Assembly (NCBI GenBank): GCA_965153455.1
Contig: OZ234494.1
Coordinates: forward strand, 16,182,001 to 16,246,000
DNA length: 64,000 nt
From: Sphagnum compactum
Lineage: Eukaryota > Bryophyta > Sphagnopsida > Sphagnales
Reading direction: 5' to 3'
Shown: piece by piece, positions 57,442 to 64,000 of the stretch
Position numbering within the stretch: the first letter of the stretch is position 1
Layout of the letters: every line of letters begins with the position of its first letter
The notes under the pieces: model-generated
The model's database searches: none
Told to the model about the DNA's origin: nothing
The model's input: only the letters and a program-made list of their open reading frames with translations
Position numbers and translations under genes: made by a program

Positions 57442-57810
57442 TCAACTTTGTTGATTATTCAAAACATTTCTGAATTTGCAACAAGTTTTAGCATTAGTAT
57501 GATTTTGTTGGCCATGTAAGGGCAATCCTGCATTGTGGTGAAAACCATGATAACAACCAATAATCATCAATTGTTTGATGTCTCTTTGAATTACTCTTTT
57601 TAATTCTGAATCAACTAAATAATTTTGATTTGTTATTTTGATAATTTGGTCGATTTGATATGTAGTCAACTTATTAACCTTGATATCATCATTAAAGTTT
57701 GATTGATCACAAATTTGAATTGTTTTTTTAAGGCCAATTCCAAAGATTCGAGTTAAAGCAATTTCTATTTGTTCATTCGACATTAAATTAGTTCTTAAAA
57801 TATATGACAT
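57442..57810 (-). pseudogene. rps13: Mitochondrial-type ribosomal protein S13 copy (nuclear insertion)
   Basis: An uninterrupted 122-codon frame with the S13 fold in order: FGIG-KK near residues 23-29, KLT-YQIDQI (47-56), DSELKRVIQRDIK (67-79) and the C-terminal tail GLPLHGQQ-HTNAKTCCK. S13 sits in the small-subunit head and contacts the anticodon-side tRNA. Arg positions that are nearly invariant in S13 are replaced by CAT/CAC/CAA/TGC codons at residues 88, 91, 99, 102 and 111, each one transition from CGN, consistent with CpG deamination of methylated nuclear DNA. No transit peptide or intron is seen. The flanks are nuclear repeats, not other mitochondrial genes. It is probably a decaying NUMT whose frame happens to be open; a functional transferred gene is less likely. 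Confidence 0.8.
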
Positions 57811-58560
57811 GATTTATTTATTTTTTCCTTGTTTTTTATGTAGAATTTCGTTTTGATATTGTATACCTAGGTCCTTATGTAGCATAAGTAGCCTACATAA
57901 CTCTTAAGGTAGCTTATGATAGCCCCTAAGTAGCATAAAAAACTTTTAGGGTAACATATAATAGTTCCTAGGTAGGTTACATAACCCTTAAGGTAGCTTA
58001 CGATAGTCCCTATGTAGGCCTACATACCCCCTAGATAGCCAACATGGCCTTAAATAGTTTACATAGTTGTAGATAGTTTACATGACCTTTAAAGTAGCTT
58101 ACATAGCCCTTATGGTGGCCTAGATAACCTTTAGGTAAGCCTAGGTAGCCTTTTGTATACCCTAATAGACCTTAAGTAAGCTTATGTTGGTGCTAAATAC
58201 CTACCTTTAAATAAACATGAGTAGACCTATGTTGGCATTGGGCTAACTTAACTTACTTAAGCTTTCTAAATTAATGTAAAATTAACCAAGGTACGTTTAG
58301 TAGGTTATTTAAGTAAGATAAAAAAAATTGTTTATTAAAAACTAATGAGAAATTGTTACACATAAAAAAGACTAGTAAATTGTAAGGAGTTTTTCTCTCA
58401 AAATGCAAAAAAAAGGATCAATTTTAATTCTTGCAACTTAATCTAATCTAGGTAACCTAGGTGTTTAGGCTCCTATGACCCATCCTTTTAACCTAGGTGG
58501 CGTAGCCACCTAGCATAAGTTTGGCTAGTAGGCTAGATCATTTAGCCAAAGCTCCTAGCC

Positions 58561-59960
58561 CAGTTTAAAAACTAAGAAGCTAACATAGTGAATGAATTCA
58601 TTATGTTTGTAATGATTGGTCCATGTTCACTAAGGGATTAACCACTTTTATTATGTAAATTTGTCCAAATTCATTTAAAATCTAATGAAATACATAGAAA
58701 AATTGGCCATATATAATTAGATGAAGAGAAAAATATTCTAGCAATTGCAAATAGATCTTTGATTCATCATCAAACACAAAAGATCATGTGCTATACAATT
58801 AGTAGAATGTGTGGGATGGAATAATAATAGTTGTGGATGGTGTAACAATATCTGATTCGCAAGCTTCAAGGTCAAATAATTGGCCAAGTTAGTTAACTAA
58901 TAGTTTAGGAAATTCAACAATTAAAAAAAAATGTTCAATAAAAGCTTCATCAACAAATTGTTGAACATTATCACTACAAAACTTCTTTGAAATTAATTGA
59001 TCAAATATCAAACATTGAGAAACATAATCTTGAATGAAACAATGGAAACAACAAGAAAAGTTTAAAATGAAACAAGAAATCAAGTTGCTTATATTGTACT
59101 ACAAAAGAAAAAACAAGAACATTTCTAGAAAGCCATGGTGAGTGAACTAAATAATAACATCATAGCACAATTGAAAAAAATAATATGATGTTATAAATGA
59201 ACATAAACACGAAACAACATAAAAATCTATGCCAACACCTACATAATAAAACGAAAAAATAGGCTACAAACAACAAAACTACAAGAAAACAATAAAAAAA
59301 CAACAAATCAAGAGGAGGAACAAATGAAAAACCATATATTTGTGTTAAAAAGAAAAAAATATTTGCAAGACATCAAAAGAATTCACATTGACAAGGTGCA
59401 ACACAAAGCAAAAACAACAAAAAAACGTTGTCAAAGTGTCACATTGAGAAATGCGCGACAACAAAACGTATCAAAAAGTAGAAAACACAAACAACTTGAC
59501 ATCAACAACGAAAACAATGAAATGAAAGAAAATGAAGATAATGAAACAACATAAAAACCACAAATCAACAATTGCACACTAAAAGCAAAAAAATACAAAA
59601 AAAATTACAAACAACAAAGACAAAATAATTGTAAAAAAACAATGGGGAAAAAAAATCCACAAAAACAACAAATGAAGAAAAAAACATGCATTGGAGCAGC
59701 AACTTTGACGAACATGTTGGATAGAAGAAAAAAATGTTGACAGAATCCATAGGAATGTGGGACGTTAACAAAGTAAACAGACGAAAAACATTTTCCGAGC
59801 GCCACAAGAAGATCATACACCCAAACCTTATGTTACCGATTTGTTCTTGAATCGGAAAAAAAGAGAGAACCGTCCAAGGGCCAACACTGTTAGGTACCTT
59901 ACTTTGGGAACGGAAGGTTCCTCGGCCGGTATCCTACACATAGAGTTTCAGGGAAATAAA
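58561..59960. other. A-rich intergenic, no gene seen
   Basis: 59,100-59,700 is dominated by ACAACAAAA/AAAAACAAC words. The Lys/Asn-rich ORF at 59,324-59,554 and its Phe/Val-rich - partners are composition artefacts. Confidence 0.45.
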
Positions 59961-59963
59961 CAG

Positions 59964-60180
59964 GGTTGGGTAGTTACCCGGTTTCGGCAGGTTAGAACTG
60001 GAGGTTCTGGTTTCGGTTAGTAAAAACCAAACTAGAATTCAAAGTCCGGAACTGCAAAATTTTCAGAACCTGATTCACACGCAGAACCAGAGTTTTTGAC
60101 TATTTTTCTTTTTGAGAAAAAAATAAAAATGGGAAGTAGAACCAAGGGTTAACCAGCAGTTAACCACTGGGTCCAATCTT
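59964..60180. repeat. hAT-like terminal segment, GGTT-rich
   Basis: Starts CAGGGTTGGGTAGTTACCCG, resembling the hAT terminus CAGTGTTGGGC, and contains repeated GGTTCTGGTTTCGG and 'ggttaaccagcagttaacc'. A similar ~240-bp segment in the same orientation is at 63,449-63,690. The two may be ends of related non-autonomous elements. No target duplication was found. Confidence 0.5.
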
Positions 60181-60687
60181 TGTTATCGGAAATTCAACTG
60201 GAATTGTTGTAACCAAAAAAGAGAATGCTGGACTCTACAACCAACCTAAAACACCTGATGGACCTACCCAGAGTTGAGTTCTCTGGGATTCTGAATCTAA
60301 CCACATACCCTTGATTTTCTCTCACTCTTCGTCTCAAAATGTTCTCACACACATTCTCTGATCTTCACACAGACACAACTGATACTCACACAAAATCGGC
60401 AGGTGTGATCACAGAAACCAGAATTCACATCTTCATTTACCAACTAACCAGCAAGTACAAGTTTCCTCATTCCAGTGTGTTCATCAGAAATCAAACAACT
60501 ACTCAACCAAGTTGCTGGCGCAACGGAAAAATTTCAACAGCTCAGCCAAGTTGTTCTCCAAAACAGACATCTAGATTTATCTATCTGTGCATCTTTGAGT
60601 TCATCTGCCACACTCGGCACTGCTCTAAACCAAAAACCAAAAAAAACTCCTCATCTCCTCCTCCTCAACCTCTGGGGCTATAGGCTC
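60181..60687. other. GC-richer segment with a short protein-like frame
   Basis: A + frame at ~60,448-60,660 reads IKQLLNQVAGATEKFQQLSQ and is followed by Pro/Leu-rich sequence. There is no ATG in phase; the frame opens with GTG at 60,475, so it could only be an internal exon. A weak gene candidate. Confidence 0.25.
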
Positions 60688-60973
60688 ACACAAAGGGGTT
60701 TACCCTCTTGCACCTACTTTCTTCATCATCCCAAAACATGATCACATGTTTGATTCCTTGTAAAACAAGTGATCAAGTTGCCATCTCACTCCTATAACCT
60801 ATGCCAATTGTTTCAACTCCAATATATGGTACACAAAGGGGTTTACCCTCTTGCACCTACTTTCTTCATCATCCCAAAACATGATCACATGTTTGATTCC
60901 TTGTGAAACAAGTGATCAAGTTGCCATCTCACTCCTATAACCTATGCCAATTGTTTCAACTCCAATATATGGT
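60688..60973. repeat. 143-bp tandem duplication, nearly identical
   Basis: Bases 60,688-60,830 are repeated at 60,831-60,973 with one difference seen (TTGTAAAACA against TTGTGAAACA). A recent event or an assembly-sensitive site. Confidence 0.92.
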
Positions 60974-61460
60974 ACTTTGCAACAAACACACGTGAATCAA
61001 TTTGTCTTAAGATGGTAGGAACTTTGGAAATGTTAATCATCAAAACTCCAATACCATTTGCCCAATTTAAATCCGTTGAATTGTCACAATTAGACATGCC
61101 CACTTAACCCCTAATGTTAGAGAAAGTCAAATATACATTGAAAAGTCGACCAAATTGGTCTACATTGACATGTAGGGGTTAAATAATTCCAATATATATA
61201 TATTTTGTCCTTCTCCTATTTGAATGTTAACCCATTTCTTTTTAGATATTTTTGTTCATTTTATTTGATTTCAATCTAGTAACTCAAAAAAATTCTAGAA
61301 TATTTAGTGGAAGAAAATTAATCCACTACATAGACTAAATAGTGACCCACCATAAAGTGAACATATTCAAAAATCATCCATAGAAGTTCATACATCTACA
61401 TTTTCACATATACGATGATCATATGGGACGTGTGATTGCCATGGAATTTGTGATTTTTAT
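60974..61460. other. Intergenic, no gene seen
   Basis: AT-rich unique sequence without supported ORFs. Confidence 0.4.
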
Positions 61461-61461
61461 T

Positions 61462-62110
61462 AGTGTTGGGCAATTCTTTTGCTTTTTTTTTTTTGGGGGT
61501 AAACTAGTTGCATGTAGTTCTTATGGAAAGTTATGAAAAACTGGACCAATTCTTAAATTATTTTTTTGGGATGTAAAGAACCAACCATGGTATCAAGATT
61601 TTTATCATTTTCATATTTAGCTGGTTCTTAGACATACTAGTTTTCAAAAATGCAATAGTAGGTGGTTTTCACATTCAGTTTTCACAACTTTGTTTTCAAA
61701 TTTTCATTTATTGAATTTTTTTGACACTTGAAAAAATGAAAGTATGTTAAAAATTGATGAAAAAAATTGTAACAAAATAACAATTTAATCCAAATTTACA
61801 TTTTCATATTTCTATCCATTTCAAAAGTTTTTTCAAACTCCTCCAACTTCTCTTTTAAATTTACATCAATCTCAATTTATTCTACCAATCTTAGAGACTT
61901 GCAATCAACCCTAGGATCATTCAACCAATTTTTGCTCACAAAAATCAAGTTGTACTATTGTAAACAACATTTTTATATATTAATATATATTCAAGCTAAC
62001 AAAAAATTATGTCTCAATTTATGATTTAATAATCCCCAAGATTTGACAGCCAAGGAATCCAACAATAAAAAAACATTGTTTCACCATTCTTCTACTAGGA
62101 AAAAGACGCT
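61462..62110 (-). mobile_element. hAT remnant 4, 3' end only, - orientation
   Basis: The left edge 'tagtgttgggcaattc' resembles the hAT terminus. On the - strand, 61,890-61,800 reads IEIDVNLKEKLEEFEK, matching the C-terminal tail DVNLEEKLKEFEGEFER of the 16.8-20.9-kb element. 62,040-62,100 aligns with the KHETMF region of the 50-kb copy. The rest of the element is missing. Confidence 0.65.
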
Positions 62111-62426
62111 CAATGTTTTTTTATCAAAATGATTTGCCGTATGAAAAAGAAAAGTTCTTTATTCACAAGTCATTTTTATTGGTTTGCTAAACCCTAATTG
62201 TCATCTCAAAGATATTTAAGTCGTAGTTTTCCTCAATTCCTTAGTCAACATTATACAAGAAACAATTGGAGAAATTTTGTAGTGTATTTTGAAAGCACCT
62301 TGTTTGAGCATATATCCTTCTTTACAAAGGAAAACAAGGTTGTGAGTTCAAATCCTTAGTTTTTAGTGAAATTTTTAAATTAAAAATAAATCTGCAACAA
62401 TACAAAGCCACAAAAAGATTTCAAAA

Positions 62427-62448
62427 GAAAGAAAGAAAGAAAGAAAGA
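62427..62448. repeat. (GAAA)n microsatellite
   Basis: About five GAAA units. Confidence 0.9.
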
Positions 62449-62625
62449 CTACTACTATAAAGTGGAATTAAAAAAAACTCAAAATCCTGCATCTTTTAAG
62501 ATGATTACACAAAACTACAAATAGCAATGACACACATAAGGGATTAATATGCTTGAATATATGCATTGGATATGTCAAAAGGTCGGCCGCATTCTCTCAA
62601 CACAAATGTTTGCAACCCGAGGTAA

Positions 62626-62838
62626 AGGTGCATTCACACTTGGTGTTAGGGACTCTAGTGTTGAGTTCCCTAACACCATGCTAGTCATTTAGTACTTACA
62701 CCTACTTACCACGAACATTTCATGTTAAGTTAACATTCACTTAACATTAAGGTATCGCCCATTGAACACTAGGTGCCACCTAGGATGCCACCTAGATTTT
62801 CATTTAACACTGACATAACATCAAGTGTGAATGCACCA
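62626..62838. mobile_element. 213-bp MITE with GGTGCATTCACACTTG ends
   Basis: The left end GGTGCATTCACACTTGGTGT and the complement of the right end (GGTGCATTCACACTTGATGT) match at 19 of 20 bases. TAA lies on both sides (62,623-62,625 and 62,839-62,841), as expected for a PIF/Harbinger-type target duplication. The interior is non-coding. Confidence 0.82.
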
Positions 62839-62841
62839 TAA

Positions 62842-63239
62842 GAAGTAGAACAAGCCTAACAAACAATACTCTTTCAAGACATATATGTAGACATTAGTTG
62901 AACTATCACTGTAAAGAAAGTAAGTTAATGTGGATGTGCAATGTTCACTTCTTATTAAGAGTAGAATTTGGGTGATCCCTAGTTTGTTCGTTTGGTTGTT
63001 TGCTCGCCGTTTAATTACATATACAACTCTTCTTAATAGCTATAGAATCATGTGTTTTTGCAATCAAAACCCAAGGCTCAAAATTGTTGTTGAAGCCTCA
63101 CAAGAGATTCAACTCAAGTTCATAATGTAGTGTTTATAGGAGTCTTATTGCAAAAGAGGTTGTAGGTTGAGAATTCATGTTGCGCCGTCCTCCTCTTCTT
63201 TTGAAAGGAAGGATTGGGTAAATAAATAAAATAAGGGTC
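62842..63239. other. Intergenic, no gene seen
   Basis: No supported ORF; the 66-codon ORF at 62,930 has no motif. Confidence 0.35.
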
Positions 63240-63432
63240 GAATATATGGACCCTTGATGCCAGTTCCCAAAAACTCAAGGAACCAGGTTGGATGGGTATC
63301 CACGGTTATGAACAAAAATCAAAGAATCAGGTTTGATGTGTATCCACAGTTCTGGACAAAAATCAAAGAGTCGATCAAAGAACCCTATTTTCATCCGTAG
63401 TTATAACAAAATCAAAGAACCACCCAACACTG
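63240..63432. repeat. hAT-like right terminus with subterminal repeats
   Basis: Three to four copies of 'aaatcaaagaaccaggttgg' or variants (GGTTCTTTGA words on the other strand) precede an end CCACCCAACACTG at 63,420-63,432, the complement of the hAT terminus CAGTGTTGGGTGG. The matching left end could not be identified. Confidence 0.5.
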
Positions 63433-63448
63433 GTTCAACGTTCAAACC

Positions 63449-63690
63449 CATGTTGGGCAGTTCTCCGGTTCTCAAAATTAAATTAGAGTGGTTCCAGTTT
63501 ACCAAAAAAAATTGGAATCTGGAATGCAGTTCTGGGTCCAGTTCTTTAAAAAAATAATAATAATAAAAAATTAAATTCTGGTTTTGGTTCAAAAGATCAG
63601 ATCCAGTTCCAGTCTGGTTCCCAGTAACTCAGTCCAAAACTGGCAATTAACTGTTGGTTAACCTCCGGTTCGTCCCCAGTTCTAGTCAAG
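63449..63690. repeat. Second GGTT-rich hAT-like terminal segment
   Basis: Begins 'catgttgggcagttctccgg' and ends in 'ttggttaacctccggttcg', paralleling 59,964-60,180 in the same orientation. Confidence 0.5.
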
Positions 63691-64000
63691 ATTTGTTTTC
63701 TAGTCTTCCTTGCGTAACCCTAACCCTAACCCTAATTTTGTGTTATTTTCTCTCAGTTTTTCTTCCTGCCTTGATCGTCTCTGTCGCTTGTGATGTGATG
63801 TTGTGCCGGACGCAAAGCTTTTCTCCTCTGTAGTGGAGTGTGGGTCTGGACGGGTACTCCCTACTTCTTCTTCTACTCTGAATTTGTTTTCGCGGTTCAT
63901 ATCTGTGCTTCTTTATTTGCGAGCTGTTAACTTGCAGTGTTTTTTCTTTTTCTTTTAAGGTTGAGGGAAGGGGGTGGCAGGGGATGTTGCTGTAGGGGAG
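63691..64000 (+). promoter_or_regulatory. Possible promoter/5' UTR of a gene beyond the window
   Basis: The vertebrate-type (CCCTAA)3 at 63,716-63,737 is followed by C/T-rich, GC-richer sequence (to 63,900) resembling a plant 5' leader. No start codon could be chosen. The call is weak because the window ends. Confidence 0.3.

Larger units (their letters stand above)
57000..58560. repeat. CCTAGGTAGCC-type degenerate repeat tract
   Basis: Short, imperfect ~20-bp units built from 'cctaggtagcctacatagcccttaggtag' fragments run on both sides of the rps13 copy and stop within about 40 bases of it. Both tracts have the same orientation and vocabulary, so rps13 appears to have been inserted into, or co-amplified with, this repeat. 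Confidence 0.75.

Noticed and set aside
59324-59820. Lys/Asn-rich + ORF and Phe-rich - ORFs
   Set aside because: Low-complexity A-rich DNA without conserved features.
60448-60741. Coiled-coil-like + frame as a gene
   Set aside because: No ATG in phase, no clear splice sites, and it ends in the 143-bp duplication; kept only as a weak note.
62344-62360. tRNA gene or SINE from a GAGTTCAAATCC B-box match
   Set aside because: No matching A-box, cloverleaf or repeat copies found; chance match. The similar word near 42,340 (-) was rejected for the same reason.
63716-63737. Telomeric array
   Set aside because: Only three CCCTAA units, adjacent to leader-like sequence; too short for a telomere or interstitial telomeric array.
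1-64000. LTR retrotransposons
   Set aside because: No reverse transcriptase, integrase or gag motifs, and no long direct repeats with TG…CA ends, were recognised.

Overview
This window reads as nuclear DNA from a land plant with a large, repeat-rich genome. It holds a plastid-type [2Fe-2S] ferredoxin with a transit peptide, GT61 (DUF563) Golgi glycosyltransferases, GT-AG introns, decayed hAT transposons, MITEs, and a nuclear copy of a mitochondrial ribosomal protein gene. The mitochondrial S13-like sequence and the absence of recognisable LTR-retrotransposon domains make me lean towards a non-flowering plant, perhaps a fern. That placement is inference. No bacterial operons, tRNA, rRNA or CRISPR were seen.

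Layout. 0-11 kb: short repeats, then a long decayed region (about 1.9-10.9 kb) with broken coding blocks. These include an Ulp1/C48 protease-like core, an in-frame pentamer-repeat ORF and an acidic/basic ORF. The region is strikingly rich in the octamer CATGTTTC and also holds a ~300-bp tandem triplication. 11-25 kb: AT-rich DNA, four more same-orientation copies of a ~315-bp repeat, and an hAT element at 16,770-20,896 with both 21-bp TIRs and a perfect 8-bp target duplication. 25-34 kb: two related GT61 genes arranged tail to tail. The + copy looks intact (two exons, 503 aa). The - copy keeps the same gene structure, but small deletions create an in-frame stop. A ~40-bp minisatellite and a Tourist-like MITE lie between them. 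36-42 kb: further repeats around an intronless plastid ferredoxin gene with two upstream G-boxes, followed by a degenerate ~290-bp triplication. 42-57 kb: two more decayed hAT elements, a GC-richer gene start on the - strand near 49.4 kb, an AACA-rich minisatellite and an unknown decayed coding region. 57-58.6 kb: an open but CpG-depleted rps13 copy inside a CCTAGGTAGC-type repeat. 58.6-64 kb: A-rich DNA, a recent 143-bp tandem duplication, an hAT remnant, a 213-bp MITE and a possible promoter/5' UTR at the right edge.

Function. Only the + GT61 gene (cell-wall or glycoprotein glycosylation in the Golgi), the ferredoxin (plastid electron transfer) and probably the gene starting at 49.4 kb look like working host genes. 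They share no operon-like logic. Most of the rest is transposon and repeat debris in several stages of decay.
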